Shown one piece after another: positions 20,301-29,591 of a stretch of DNA of 64,000 nucleotides (position 1 is its first letter; every line of letters starts with the position of its first letter). This DNA comes from Pseudomonas benzenivorans. GTDB lineage: Bacteria > Pseudomonadota > Gammaproteobacteria > Pseudomonadales > Pseudomonadaceae. The DNA lies in assembly GCF_024397895.1 (NCBI RefSeq), contig NZ_CP073346.1, positions 2,294,001 through 2,358,000 of the forward strand, in the 5' to 3' direction. The position numbers and the translations under genes are program-made. The notes beneath the pieces are model-generated. The model worked only from the letters and a program-made list of their open reading frames with translations. It ran no database searches and was not told where the DNA came from.

Positions 20301-20546
20301 ATGACCTTCACCCCTGATCTGGTCGCCGAGCTGGAACTGCTTGCACTGTTCAACCTGAGCAATACCCAGGAGGGCCTCAAGGTTCACCATGTCGCCGCCC
20401 CCCAGGCGATTGCCGCCGCCCAGCGCCTGCACGACAAGGGCCTGGTCACCCAGGCCGATGGTGGCTACCTGACCAGCCTCGGGCTGGAGGCCGCCGAGCA
20501 CGCCCAGAGCCTGGTGACCATCCTCAGCGTCAGCGAAAACGCCTGA
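20301..20546 (+). CDS. TIGR02647 family protein
   Basis: An 81-residue protein (MTFTPDLVAELELLALFNLS, then HDKGLVTQADGGYLTSLGLEAAEHAQ) matching the TIGR02647 family of pseudomonads and vibrios. The pattern looks like a winged-helix fragment and a DNA-binding role has been suggested for the family; it is not proven. GGGAG lies about 8 bases before the ATG. Confidence 0.8.
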   Translation: MTFTPDLVAELELLALFNLSNTQEGLKVHHVAAPQAIAAAQRLHDKGLVTQADGGYLTSLGLEAAEHAQSLVTILSVSENA

Positions 20547-20667
20547 CCCAAGGCGCCACCCAGACCGCCGCTCGGCACCGCGAGCGGCGGCACGACCGAC
20601 CACCCGAACTCCGCCGCGAGGCATGGGCGGCTGCAAGCCGTTGCATTCTGCCCCGCCGAGCCCCGAC

Positions 20668-23523
20668 ATGAGCCGCACCCAGGAAATCCGCCCGGACATC
20701 GACAACGGCATCGACCGCAAGGTGCTGGCGCAACTGCGTGCGCGCTTTCTCAAGGTCAACGACGGCCGCCTGCAGCGCGCCCTGCAGGCGCTGTCGACGC
20801 GCCAGCAACTGGTCCTGCGCCTGCTGCCGCTGCTGTTTCACGTCAACCACCCGCTGCTGCCGGGCTATGTCTCCGGACTGACCCCGGCCGGCTTGTCCGG
20901 CTTCGAACCCGACGACGCCCTGCTCGCCGAGGCCCAGCGCCTGACCCGCTCCTTCGCCTACAAGGCCCGCCGCGGTCCCGCGCCGCAACCGATTCACGGA
21001 CTGTTCCTGATGGGCAGCCTGGGCACCGTGGCCCAGGCCGAACAAAGCGACATGGACCTGTGGGTCTGCCACGCGCCGGACCTCAGCCCCCAGGAACTCG
21101 ACGAGCTGAGCAAGAAGTGCGCACTGCTCGAGGCCTGGGCCGCGACCCAGGGCGCCGAGGCGCATTTCTTTCTGGTCGACCCGGCCCGTTTCAGCCTCGG
21201 CGACCGCGATGCCCAGCTGACCTCCGATGACTGCGGCACCACCCAGCATTACCTGCTGCTCGACGAGTTCTACCGCTCGGCCATCTGGCTGGCCGGGCGC
21301 ACGCCGCTGTGGTGGCTGGTACCGGTGTACGAGGAGGCGCGTTACCACGACTACACCCGCGCCCTGCTGAGCAAGCGCTTCATCCGCGCCGAGGAGGTGC
21401 TGGACCTCGGCCACCTGGCGCGCATCCCGCCGGAGGAGTTCATCGGCGCCGGCATGTGGCAGCTGTACAAGGGCATCGAGTCGCCCTACAAGTCGGTGCT
21501 CAAGCTGCTGCTCACCGAGGTCTATGCCAGCGAACATCCCCGGGTCGAATGCCTGTCGCTGCGATTCAAGCAGGCGGTCTACGCCAACCGCCTGGACCTC
21601 GACGAGCTGGACCCCTATGTGCTGGTCTACCGGCGCCTGGAGGAGTACCTGAGCGGACGCGGCGAACTCGAGCGCTTGGCCCTGGTGCGCCGCTGCCTGT
21701 ACCTGAAGGTCAACAAGAAACTCAGCCGCACGTCGCGCGACCGCCGCAAGAGCTGGCAACGCCTGCTGCTCGAGCGCCTCACCGGCGAATGGCAGTGGGA
21801 CCAGCGCCAGCTGACGCTGCTCGACAGCCGCAGTCAGTGGAAGCTGCGTCAGGTCAGCAGCGAACGACGCACGCTGGTCAACGAGCTGACCTACAGCTAC
21901 CGCTTTCTCTCGCAGTTCGCCCGCCGCGAACAGGCCGGCAGTTCGCTCAACCGTCGCGACCTCGGCGTGCTCGGTCGGCGCCTGTATGCCGCCTTCGAGC
22001 GCAAGGCCGGCAAGGTCGAGATCATCAACCCGGGCATCGCCCCGGACCTGGGCGAGGACATCCTCACCCTGGTGCATGGCCCGAGCCCGCAGGCGCCGGG
22101 TGAGCCCCAGTGGGCGCTGTTTCGCGGCAGCCTCGGCGCCCAGGAATGGGCGGACTTCGCCCCGCTCAAGCGCGCCGGCGAACTGATCGAACTGCTCGCC
22201 TGGTGTCATCGCAACGGCGTCATCGACAGCAGCACCCGGCTGTCGCTGCACCCCGGCAGCAGCGACCTCAGCGAGCCCGAACTGTTCAACCTGCTGGGCA
22301 GCCTGCAACAGGCCCTGCCACTGCCGCTGCCGCCGATTGAGGAAGCCGCGCTGCTGCGCCCCAGCGTGCCATGCACGGTCTTGCTGCTGGTCAATGTCGG
22401 CCTCGACCCGCTGCGCCAGCACAGCCAGATGGACGTGCACATGACCAGCGAGCGCACCGATGCGCTGGGCTATTCGGGAACCCGGGAAAACCTAATCCTG
22501 AGCCTCGACCAGGTCAACCTGAACAGCTGGAACGAGCTGACGGTGCAGCGTTACGCCGGGCCCAACGCCCTTCTCGACTGCCTGCGCGGCCTGCTCGACG
22601 GCCTGCCGGCCGGCGCCGAGCACCCCCGACTGCAGGTGCGCTGCTTCTGCCGCAACCGCGCCATGGCCATCGCCGAGCGGGTCGACGGGCTGCTGCGCGA
22701 CGTGCTCAAGCACCTGGGCGCCGAACCGCGCAACCGCTACCTGCTGCAGATCCAGCAGCACTACCACGTGCTCGAACGGGTGCCCGGCCAGACCCGGCAT
22801 ACGGCGCTGCATGACCTGCCCGCCCTGCTCGCCTACCTGGGCAACGAGCAGCCGGACTACAGCCCGCTGCACCTCGACCGCAACGCCCTGGAGGGCGAGG
22901 ACCTGGCGTTGATCCTGGCGCTCGGCCGGCCCGACTGCATCCAGGTGTTCTACCGCCTGCACGAGAGCCAGGCGACGGCGGAGCTGACCGTGCTGGACGA
23001 GCACAATGCGCTGTGGCGCCAGACGCTACCCTTTCACGACGAGCAGAGCCTGCTGACACCGCTGCAGCGCTTCCTGCGCGCCTTTCTGTATCGGCGCAAT
23101 GCCACAGTGGCGCTGGACAGTCCGGTGCCGCCGGCGCCGCCGGAGGTGCTCTACTATCAGGTGCTGCCGGCCGCGCCACTGCGCGCGCAGCGCCTGGAGC
23201 GGCGCCCGCCACCGCCGGCCCCGGTCAACCACCCGTTCTATGACGTCCAGGCGATCGTCGAGCCGGGCACAGGCCGGCGCCCGAGCATCACCCTGTACTG
23301 CAATCACCGCGAGTTTTCCGAGCTGGAGTACCGCGACGGCCTGTTCGCCGCCGCGGCCCGCCACATCCTCGCCCAACGTCGCACGGGCGAGCGCTACCCC
23401 TGCTACATCACCGACCTCGACCTGTCCGCCGTGCTCGGCAACCGGCCGACACAGACGGTCCAGCACCTGCGCTACAAGGCGGAACTGGAAGCAGCGCTGA
23501 ACAACGCCCTGGCACACGCCTGA
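20668..23523 (+). CDS. cyaA: Class I adenylate cyclase
   Basis: A 951-residue class I enzyme. The catalytic nucleotidyltransferase-type motif is seen as MGSLGTVAQAEQSDMDLWVC (about residues 113-132) with the paired Asp residues. The remaining ~500 residues form the regulatory domain typical of proteobacterial CyaA. It makes cAMP from ATP; in P. aeruginosa CyaA is the minor source beside CyaB, feeding Vfr. The ATG at 20668 was selected over an upstream in-frame ATG at 20623 that begins a low-complexity stretch. It is followed after 18 bases by the Gly/Cys-tailed gene. Confidence 0.93.
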   Translation: MSRTQEIRPDIDNGIDRKVLAQLRARFLKVNDGRLQRALQALSTRQQLVLRLLPLLFHVNHPLLPGYVSGLTPAGLSGFEPDDALLAEAQRLTRSFAYKARRGPAPQPIHGLFLMGSLGTVAQAEQSDMDLWVCHAPDLSPQELDELSKKCALLEAWAATQGAEAHFFLVDPARFSLGDRDAQLTSDDCGTTQHYLLLDEFYRSAIWLAGRTPLWWLVPVYEEARYHDYTRALLSKRFIRAEEVLDLGHLARIPPEEFIGAGMWQLYKGIESPYKSVLKLLLTEVYASEHPRVECLSLRFKQAVYANRLDLDELDPYVLVYRRLEEYLSGRGELERLALVRRCLYLKVNKKLSRTSRDRRKSWQRLLLERLTGEWQWDQRQLTLLDSRSQWKLRQVSSERRTLVNELTYSYRFLSQFARREQAGSSLNRRDLGVLGRRLYAAFERKAGKVEIINPGIAPDLGEDILTLVHGPSPQAPGEPQWALFRGSLGAQEWADFAPLKRAGELIELLAWCHRNGVIDSSTRLSLHPGSSDLSEPELFNLLGSLQQALPLPLPPIEEAALLRPSVPCTVLLLVNVGLDPLRQHSQMDVHMTSERTDALGYSGTRENLILSLDQVNLNSWNELTVQRYAGPNALLDCLRGLLDGLPAGAEHPRLQVRCFCRNRAMAIAERVDGLLRDVLKHLGAEPRNRYLLQIQQHYHVLERVPGQTRHTALHDLPALLAYLGNEQPDYSPLHLDRNALEGEDLALILALGRPDCIQVFYRLHESQATAELTVLDEHNALWRQTLPFHDEQSLLTPLQRFLRAFLYRRNATVALDSPVPPAPPEVLYYQVLPAAPLRAQRLERRPPPPAPVNHPFYDVQAIVEPGTGRRPSITLYCNHREFSELEYRDGLFAAAARHILAQRRTGERYPCYITDLDLSAVLGNRPTQTVQHLRYKAELEAALNNALAHA

Positions 23524-23541
23524 GCCTCGAGCCTTTCGCCC

Positions 23542-24189
23542 ATGACCCTGACCACCTCGCTGTTCATTGCCACCTCGCTGCTGATGGCCTACTGCTGCTG
23601 GCGAGCGCTATGTCGGCGCCGCGAAGCCTTCATCGCCGACTATCGCTTCCCCGAGCGGCTGCGCATCAAGCTCGCCGAACGCTACCCGCACCTCAGCACG
23701 CAGCAGATCCAACAGGTGCTGACTGGCTTGCGCGAGTATTTTCAGTTGTGCCGGATGGCCCGGCGGCGCATGGTCGCCATGCCGTCCCAGGCAGTGGATG
23801 TGGCCTGGCACGAGTTCATCCTCTACACCCGCCAGTACCGCGACTTCTGTAACAAGGGACTGGGGCGCTTCCTGCACCACACGCCGAACGACGCCATGCC
23901 CCACTCCCAGGCCGCCAATGCCGGCATTCGCCGGGCCTGGCGGCTGGCCTGTGCCCGCGAGTCGATTGCCCCGCGCCAGCCCACCCGCCTGCCCCTGCTG
24001 TTCGCCCTGGACGCCGAACTGGGCATCGCCGACGGCTTCATCTATCGCCTGGATTGCGGCGCCAGTGGAGCGGCGGGCGCCTACTGCGCCAGCCATATCG
24101 GCTGCAGCTCCGGCTGCGCCGGCACTGGCTGCAGTGGGTCGGGCGGCGACAGCGGAGGCGGGGGTGGTTGTGGCGGAGGCTGCGACTGA
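23542..24189 (+). CDS. Membrane-anchored protein with glycine/cysteine-rich tail
   Basis: A 215-residue protein with an N-terminal hydrophobic helix (residues 4-22). Its middle domain (CRMARRRMVAMPSQAVDVAWHEFILYT..., with the WHEF-type motif) resembles the glycine-rich-domain (GRDP-like) family. From about residue 170 the chain becomes Gly, Ser and Cys only, with about nine cysteines. The middle domain has a conserved Trp-His and acidic residues that could be enzymatic. Function unknown. It is directly behind cyaA (18 bases) and likely cotranscribed. Confidence 0.7.
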   Translation: MTLTTSLFIATSLLMAYCCWRALCRRREAFIADYRFPERLRIKLAERYPHLSTQQIQQVLTGLREYFQLCRMARRRMVAMPSQAVDVAWHEFILYTRQYRDFCNKGLGRFLHHTPNDAMPHSQAANAGIRRAWRLACARESIAPRQPTRLPLLFALDAELGIADGFIYRLDCGASGAAGAYCASHIGCSSGCAGTGCSGSGGDSGGGGGCGGGCD

Positions 24190-24240
24190 ATGCAGGTCAG
24201 CACCGGGCGCAATACCCAGGCCGACGCAGCGACAAGCGGC

Positions 24241-24654
24241 TCAAGCCGGGCGACTGTACTCCCCTGCAGCCTCGGGCTGGTACTCCACCGCCAGCAGGGC
24301 CAGCTTCAGCGACTTGCCGCTCGGACCCACCCAGTCGATGTGCTGGCCGACCGACAGGCCGAGCAGGGCGCTGCCAACCGGGGCGAGGATCGACACCCGT
24401 CCCTCGCCACCGGCGTCCTGCGGGTAGACCAGGGTCAGGTGGTAGTCCTTGCCACTGCTTTCCTCGCGGCAATGCACCCGCGAGTTCATGGTCACCACAC
24501 CGGCCGGCACCTCGTCGTGACCGACCACCTCGGCGCGATCCAGCTCGGCCTGCAGGGCCACGGCGCCCGCGCCGAAGTCCTCCAGGCTGTCGAGCAGGCG
24601 CTCCAGACGCTGCAGGTCGAGGCGGGTTATGGTGATCGGCGGTGCGCTGCTCAT
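24241..24654 (-). CDS. rnk: Rnk, nucleoside diphosphate kinase regulator
   Basis: A 137-residue protein. The C-terminal half is GreA/Rnk-like (NSRVHCREESSGKDYHLTLVYP and ILAPVGSALLGLSVGQHIDW), and the N-terminal 45 residues form the short Rnk coiled coil (LDLQRLERLLDSLEDF). Rnk binds RNA polymerase near the secondary channel and in E. coli influences nucleoside diphosphate kinase level. Length equals the family (136). Its ATG is only ~30 bases beyond the T run of an upstream terminator on the same strand. Confidence 0.9.
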   Translation of the reverse strand: MSSAPPITITRLDLQRLERLLDSLEDFGAGAVALQAELDRAEVVGHDEVPAGVVTMNSRVHCREESSGKDYHLTLVYPQDAGGEGRVSILAPVGSALLGLSVGQHIDWVGPSGKSLKLALLAVEYQPEAAGEYSRPA

Positions 24655-24683
24655 GCTGGGACGAGGCTCCTTAGCGGGAGGCG

Positions 24684-24720
24684 AAAAAAGCAAAACCCCA
24701 CCAGAGCGGCGGGGTTTTGC
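24684..24720 (-). terminator. Strong Rho-independent terminator upstream of rnk
   Basis: On the minus strand GCAAAACCCC pairs with GGGGTTTTGC (arms 24711-24720 and 24690-24699) and is followed by six T. It lies between the DUF1289 gene and rnk, both on minus. It either ends the cyaY-DUF1289 transcript or acts as an attenuator in the rnk leader. Confidence 0.88.
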
Positions 24721-24773
24721 GAGGGGTTTCAGCCGACCGTAACACAGCCATCCAAATAAACAAGACCGGCCGG

Positions 24774-24977
24774 TCAGCGCCGTTGCTGCAAGCGTGCCTG
24801 GGCATCCTGGCAGATCAGCCGGCGGCGACCGTTGTCGGCACGCCTCCACTCCAGGATCTCCGTGAGCAGCCGGCCGCAACCCAGGCACATGTCGCGCTCG
24901 TCCAGGCAGCACTGGCGCCGGCACGGTGAGGCGACGGCTTCAGAGGCGGCGCGCTCCTCAGAGCTCGTCGAACTCAA
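24774..24977 (-). CDS. DUF1289 domain-containing protein
   Basis: A 67-residue Cys-rich protein with the DUF1289 pattern SPCRRQCCLDERDMCLGCGR. The family is small, probably metal-binding, with unknown role. No ATG is available in the right place; the TTG at 24977 is the first usable codon and overlaps the end of cyaY by 20 bases, which suggests translational coupling. The exact start is therefore uncertain. Confidence 0.7.
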   Translation of the reverse strand: MSSTSSEERAASEAVASPCRRQCCLDERDMCLGCGRLLTEILEWRRADNGRRRLICQDAQARLQQRR

Positions 24978-25290
24978 GATCGGCGCCCGCCTGGTCCAGG
25001 GTGATGCGCGCCAGCATTTCGCCGAGCAGTTCGTCGCTGCTGTCGCAGATCCAGCGCTCGCTGGCCGCGTCGTAATCGAAGTGGAAGCCGCCGGAGCGCG
25101 CCGCGACCCATAGCTGGCGGATCGGCTCCTGGCGACTGAGGATCAGCTGGCTGCCGTTCTCGAAACGCACGGTCAGCACCCCGGCGGAGTTTTCCAGGTC
25201 GAGGTCCAGGTCGCTGTCATCGAAGATGTCCTCCACCGCTTGCTGCGCGGCATCGACCAGATCGTGAAAGCGGGCTTCAGTCAAACTCAT
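24958..25290 (-). CDS. cyaY: CyaY, bacterial frataxin
   Basis: A 110-residue frataxin. The acidic first helix (DAAQQAVEDIFDDSDLDLDLE) carries the iron-binding ridge, followed by GVLTVRFENGSQLILSRQEP and the LWVAARSGGFHFDYD sheet. It binds iron and tunes iron-sulfur cluster assembly on IscS. The ATG at 25290 gives the standard length. Divergent from lptM. Confidence 0.93.
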   Translation of the reverse strand: MSLTEARFHDLVDAAQQAVEDIFDDSDLDLDLENSAGVLTVRFENGSQLILSRQEPIRQLWVAARSGGFHFDYDAASERWICDSSDELLGEMLARITLDQAGADLEFDEL

Positions 25291-25723
25291 TACGGCTGTC
25301 CTCGAAAAATTCAGGTGTATCAGGCATGCGCAGCGCTGCTGGGGCATGTGCACGTCGGCGGGCGGCGCCGAGGCGCACGAATAATGCAGCAGCCGTCACC
25401 GGCCTGTCGCGTTCGGCAATGGGCAGAAGGATAAACCGACTTCGCCCAACCGGCGCTGCTGATTTGCCGACCGGAGACCGACCGTTCGGCGTGCCCGCGC
25501 GCTTTCAATGCCGAGACCAGGCGTATCCAAGGCCGGCCAGAGCGGTCCGATCGGCGGAGTCGGCCCGCCTTGTGAACGCCCCCGCCAGCAATCCTCCAGC
25601 CCCCTCGCCAGCGCCTTGAAACCCGCGGCAAAGCCCCGCCGGACGGGAATCCCGGCGCATAGGCAAGGCGCCGGGGGGCCGGTATACTCCGGCCCAATCG
25701 TGCTTTTTTACAAGGATTTCCCC
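25291..25723. other. Intergenic stretch between cyaY and lptM
   Basis: No gene supported in 433 bases. It holds the cyaY promoter and, at its right end, the lptM-lysA promoter candidate. The frames here are short and without codon bias. Confidence 0.5.
25660..25695 (+). promoter_or_regulatory. Probable sigma-70 promoter of lptM-lysA-dapF operon
   Basis: TAGGCA (25660-25665), 17-base spacer, TATACT (25683-25688). The -10 lies in the loop of an inverted repeat GGGCCGG / CCGGCCC (25676-25695). The start would be near 25695, about 29 bases from the lptM ATG. Confidence 0.5.
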
Positions 25724-25849
25724 ATGAAGCGGCTGCTAACTGCCCTCATCGCGCTCGTCGCCGTCACCTCCCTGCTTGCCGGCTGCGGCCAGAAAGGCCC
25801 GCTGTACCTGCCGGATGACAGTTCATCCGCCTCCGCGCAAGACGAATAA
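25724..25849 (+). CDS. lptM: LptM (LppL/YifL) small lipoprotein
   Basis: A 41-residue lipoprotein: signal peptide MKRLLTALIALVAVTSLLAGC with lipobox LAGC, then the family motif GQKGPLYLPD. In E. coli LptM (YifL) assists assembly and disulfide maturation of the LPS translocon LptD. It precedes lysA by 9 bases, as is usual in pseudomonads. Confidence 0.9.
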   Translation: MKRLLTALIALVAVTSLLAGCGQKGPLYLPDDSSSASAQDE

Positions 25850-25858
25850 GGACGGCTC

Positions 25859-27106
25859 ATGGACGTTTTCAACTACCGCGACGGCGAGCTGTTCGCGGAG
25901 GGCGTGGCCTTGTCCGCCATCGCCCAGCGCTTCGGTACACCCACCTATGTCTACTCGCGCACGCACATCGAAGCCCAGTACCACGCCTACGCCGACGCCC
26001 TGCAGGGCATGCCGCACCTGGTCTGCTTCGCCGTCAAGGCCAACTCCAACCTCGGCGTGCTGAACGCCCTGGCGCGTCTCGGCGCCGGCTTCGACATCGT
26101 TTCCCGGGGCGAACTGGAGCGGGTCCTGGCCGCTGGCGGTGAGCCTGCCAAAATCGTCTTCTCTGGCGTCGGCAAGAGCCGTGACGACATGCGCCGCGCG
26201 CTGCAAGTGGGCGTGCACTGCTTCAACGTCGAATCCACCGACGAACTGGAACGCCTGCAGGTGGTCGCCGCCGAACAGGGCGTAAAGGCGCCCGTGTCGC
26301 TGCGGGTCAACCCGGATGTCGATGCAGGCACCCATCCCTACATCTCCACCGGCCTGAAAGAGAACAAGTTCGGCATCGCCATCGCCGACGCGGAGGCTGT
26401 GTACGCCCGCGCCGCCGCTCTGGCGAACCTGGAGGTGATCGGCGTCGATTGCCATATCGGCTCGCAGCTGACCAGCCTGCCTCCCTTCCTCGACGCCCTC
26501 GAGCGCCTGCTGGCCCTGGTCGATCGCCTGGCCGCGCGCGGCATCGCCCTCAAGCACCTGGACCTGGGTGGCGGCCTCGGCGTGCAGTACCGCGACGAGC
26601 AGCCGCCACTGGCCGGCGACTACATCAAGGCCGTACGCCAGCGCATTAGCGGTCGCGACCTGGCCCTGGTGTTCGAGCCGGGTCGTTCGATCGTCGCCAA
26701 TGCCGGCGTGCTGCTGACCCGGGTCGAGTACCTCAAGCACACCGAGCACAAGGATTTCGCCATCGTCGATGCGGCGATGAACGACCTGATCCGCCCGGCG
26801 CTGTATCAGGCCTGGATGGACGTGGTCGCGGTGCAGCCGCGCGACGCCCAGGCCCGCCCCTACGACATCGTCGGACCGATCTGCGAGACCGGCGATTTCC
26901 TGGCCAAGGAGCGCGCGCTGGCCCTGGCCGAGGGCGACCTGCTGGCCGTGCGCTCGGCCGGCGCCTACGGTTTCGTCATGAGCTCCAACTACAACACCCG
27001 CGGCCGCGCCGCCGAGGTGATGGTGGATGGCGAGCAGGCCTTCGAGGTACGCCGCCGGGAAACCCTCGACGAACTCTTTGCGGGCGAAAGCCGCCTGCCG
27101 GAGTGA
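25859..27106 (+). CDS. lysA: Diaminopimelate decarboxylase
   Basis: A 415-residue fold-type III PLP enzyme. Lys in [13 protein letters not shown] binds [17 protein letters not shown] and EPGRSIV are the phosphate-binding and barrel motifs; [11 protein letters not shown] is the active-site loop from the second subunit. It makes L-lysine from meso-diaminopimelate, and pairs with dapF, which makes that substrate, five bases downstream. Confidence 0.96.
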   Translation: MDVFNYRDGELFAEGVALSAIAQRFGTPTYVYSRTHIEAQYHAYADALQGMPHLVCFAVKANSNLGVLNALARLGAGFDIVSRGELERVLAAGGEPAKIVFSGVGKSRDDMRRALQVGVHCFNVESTDELERLQVVAAEQGVKAPVSLRVNPDVDAGTHPYISTGLKENKFGIAIADAEAVYARAAALANLEVIGVDCHIGSQLTSLPPFLDALERLLALVDRLAARGIALKHLDLGGGLGVQYRDEQPPLAGDYIKAVRQRISGRDLALVFEPGRSIVANAGVLLTRVEYLKHTEHKDFAIVDAAMNDLIRPALYQAWMDVVAVQPRDAQARPYDIVGPICETGDFLAKERALALAEGDLLAVRSAGAYGFVMSSNYNTRGRAAEVMVDGEQAFEVRRRETLDELFAGESRLPE

Positions 27107-27111
27107 CCTCG

Positions 27112-27942
27112 ATGCTATTGCGCTTTACCAAGATGCACGGCCTGGGCAATGACTTCATGGTCCTCGACCTGGTCAGCCAGCACGCGCATATCCAGCCGAA
27201 GAACGCCAAGCAGTGGGGCGACCGCCACACCGGCATCGGCTTCGACCAGCTGCTGATCGTCGAGCCGCCGAGCAACCCGGACGTCGACTTCCGTTACCGC
27301 ATCTTCAACTCCGACGGCTCGGAAGTGGAGCAGTGCGGCAACGGCGCGCGCTGCTTCGCCCGCTTCGTGCTGGACAAGCGCCTGACCGTGAAGAAGCAGA
27401 TCCGCGTCGAAACCAAGGGTGGCATCATCGAGCTGGACGTGCGCAACGATGGCCAGGTCTGCGTCAACATGGGCGCGCCGCGCCTGGAACCGCAGCAGAT
27501 TCCCTTCCAGGCCGACGCCGAGGCGCTGAGCTATCCGGTCCAGGTGGACGGCCAGACCGTCGAGCTGGCCGCCGTGTCCATGGGCAACCCCCATGCGGTG
27601 CTGCGCGTGGACAGCGTCGACAACGCGCCGGTGCACAGCCTGGGCGCCAAGCTCGAACACCACCCGCGCTTCCCGCAGCGGGTCAACGTCGGCTTCCTCC
27701 AGGTCATCGACCGCCAGCGCGCACGCCTGCGGGTGTGGGAACGCGGCGCCGGCGAGACCCAGGCCTGCGGCACCGGCGCCTGCGCGGCGGCAGTGGCGGC
27801 GATTCGCCAGGGCTGGATGGATTCGCCGGTGCAGCTCGAGCTGCCGGGCGGACGCCTGACCATCGAGTGGGCAGGCCATGGCCAGCCCGTTATGATGACC
27901 GGGCCCGCAGTCCGCGTATTCGAAGGACAGGTTCGCCTATGA
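27112..27942 (+). CDS. dapF: Diaminopimelate epimerase
   Basis: A 276-residue DapF. The two catalytic cysteines are in [12 protein letters not shown] and the C-terminal [12 protein letters not shown]; the N-terminal [11 protein letters not shown] is diagnostic. It interconverts LL- and meso-diaminopimelate for peptidoglycan and lysine. The ATG at 27112 is used rather than the GTG at 27103, which overlaps the lysA stop. Its stop overlaps the next start (ATGA). Confidence 0.96.
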   Translation: MLLRFTKMHGLGNDFMVLDLVSQHAHIQPKNAKQWGDRHTGIGFDQLLIVEPPSNPDVDFRYRIFNSDGSEVEQCGNGARCFARFVLDKRLTVKKQIRVETKGGIIELDVRNDGQVCVNMGAPRLEPQQIPFQADAEALSYPVQVDGQTVELAAVSMGNPHAVLRVDSVDNAPVHSLGAKLEHHPRFPQRVNVGFLQVIDRQRARLRVWERGAGETQACGTGACAAAVAAIRQGWMDSPVQLELPGGRLTIEWAGHGQPVMMTGPAVRVFEGQVRL

Positions 27943-28637
27943 CCGACCAGCCGCAAGCGCCCAAGCCACTCGACTCGGAGACGGTCGCCGCCTACCTGCG
28001 CCTTCATCCGGAGTTCTTCATCGACCACGACGAGCTGATCCCCGAGCTGCGCATCCCGCACCAGCGCGGCGACACCGTGTCCCTGGTCGAGCGCCAGGTG
28101 AAGCTGCTACGCGAGCGCAACATCGAGATGCGCCACCGCCTGTCGCAGTTGATGGACGTGGCTCGGGAGAACGACCGGCTGTTCGACAAGACCCGCCGCC
28201 TGGTGCTCGACCTGCTCGACACGACCAGCCTGGAAGAGGTGGTCAGCGCCGTCGAGGACAGCCTGCGCAGCGAATTCAAGGTGCCCTTCGTCAGCCTGAT
28301 CCTGTTCAGCGAGGCGCCGCTGCCGGTTGGCCGTTCGGTCAGCAGCGCCGAGGCGCACCAGGCCATCGGCGGCCTGCTGGCCGGCGGCAAGACCATCTGC
28401 GGCGTGCTGCGCAAGCACGAGCTGACGTTCCTGTTCGGCGCCGACGACGCCGAACAGGTCGGCTCGGCCGCCGTGGTGGCCGTGTCGCATCAGGGCCTGC
28501 ACGGCGTCCTGGCGATCGGCAGCGCCGATCCGCAACACTACAAGAGCTCCATTGGCACCCTGTTCCTCGGCTATATCGCCGAGGTCCTGGCCCGCGTGCT
28601 GCCGCGCTTCGCCGCCCCGCTGCGCTCGGTGCGCTGA
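27939..28637 (+). CDS. DUF484 family protein
   Basis: A 232-residue protein with the DUF484 pattern: [22 protein letters not shown], a coiled-coil [16 protein letters not shown], then a GAF-like domain. It sits in the conserved dapF-DUF484-xerC-HAD order found in many gammaproteobacteria. Its role is unknown; a link to XerC or cell-cycle control is only contextual. Overlaps dapF by four bases. Confidence 0.88.
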   Translation: MTDQPQAPKPLDSETVAAYLRLHPEFFIDHDELIPELRIPHQRGDTVSLVERQVKLLRERNIEMRHRLSQLMDVARENDRLFDKTRRLVLDLLDTTSLEEVVSAVEDSLRSEFKVPFVSLILFSEAPLPVGRSVSSAEAHQAIGGLLAGGKTICGVLRKHELTFLFGADDAEQVGSAAVVAVSHQGLHGVLAIGSADPQHYKSSIGTLFLGYIAEVLARVLPRFAAPLRSVR

Positions 28638-28694
28638 AGCCTGCCAAGCGCGCCGGGCCGCCAGGCTCGGCGCCGGCTTCCCGTCGGAGTCACC

Positions 28695-29591
28695 ATGCAA
28701 AGCCGCCTCGACGCCTACCTCGAACACCTGCGCAGCGAACGGCAGCTGTCCGCCCACACCCTGGACGGCTATCGCCGCGACCTCGGCAAGCTGCTGGCCT
28801 ACTGCGAAGAACAGCAGCTGTCCGCCTGGACCGCACTGGATACCCGCCGGCTGCGGCACCTGGTGGCCAAGCTGCACCAGCAGGGCCAGTCCAGCCGCAG
28901 CCTGGCGCGCCTGCTCTCGGCGGTGCGTGGCCTCTACCGTTACCTGATCCGCGAAGGCCTGGCCCAGCATGACCCGGCCAGCGGCCTGAGCCCGCCGAAG
29001 GGTGAGCGGCGGCTGCCCAGGGCGCTGGACGCGGACCGCACCGCACAACTGCTCGACGGCGCCCTGGAGGACGACTTTCTCGCCCGCCGCGACCAGGCCA
29101 TGCTCGAGCTGTTCTACTCCTCGGGGCTGCGTCTGTCCGAGCTGGTCGGCCTGAACCTCGACGGCCTCGACCTGGCCGCCGGCCTGGTACGTGTCTGCGG
29201 CAAAGGCAACAAGACCCGCGAACTGCCGCTCGGGCGTATGGCCCGCCAGGCGCTGGAGCAGTGGTTGGCCCTGCGCGCCCTGGCCGGCCCGGTCGACGGC
29301 GCGCTGTTCATCAGCCAGCGCGGTCGGCGCCTCGGCCCGCGCGCGGTGCAACTGCGCGTGCGCCAGGCCGGGGTGCGCGAGCTCGGCCAGCACCTGCACC
29401 CGCACATGCTGCGCCACTCCTTCGCCAGTCACCTGCTGGAGTCCTCCCAGGACCTGCGGGCGGTGCAGGAACTGCTCGGCCATGCCGACATCGCCACCAC
29501 CCAGGTCTACACCCACCTGGACTTCCAACATCTGGCCACGGTGTATGACCGTGCCCATCCACGGGCCAAACGCAAAGGCGACGCAGAATGA
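28695..29591 (+). CDS. xerC: Tyrosine recombinase XerC
   Basis: A 298-residue tyrosine recombinase: SAM-like core-binding domain (residues 1-90), then the catalytic domain with Arg in [12 protein letters not shown], Lys in [34 protein letters not shown] (His, nucleophile Tyr). With XerD it resolves chromosome dimers at dif. The housekeeping context argues against a mobile-element integrase. Overlaps the HAD gene by four bases. Confidence 0.95.
   Translation: MQSRLDAYLEHLRSERQLSAHTLDGYRRDLGKLLAYCEEQQLSAWTALDTRRLRHLVAKLHQQGQSSRSLARLLSAVRGLYRYLIREGLAQHDPASGLSPPKGERRLPRALDADRTAQLLDGALEDDFLARRDQAMLELFYSSGLRLSELVGLNLDGLDLAAGLVRVCGKGNKTRELPLGRMARQALEQWLALRALAGPVDGALFISQRGRRLGPRAVQLRVRQAGVRELGQHLHPHMLRHSFASHLLESSQDLRAVQELLGHADIATTQVYTHLDFQHLATVYDRAHPRAKRKGDAE

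Noticed and set aside
20530..22440. 636-residue minus-strand frame opposite cyaA
   Set aside because: Shadow frame; cyaA carries the catalytic motifs.
28695..29591. Tyrosine recombinase as a sign of a mobile element
   Set aside because: It is XerC in its conserved place between DUF484 and HAD genes; no att sites or phage genes nearby.
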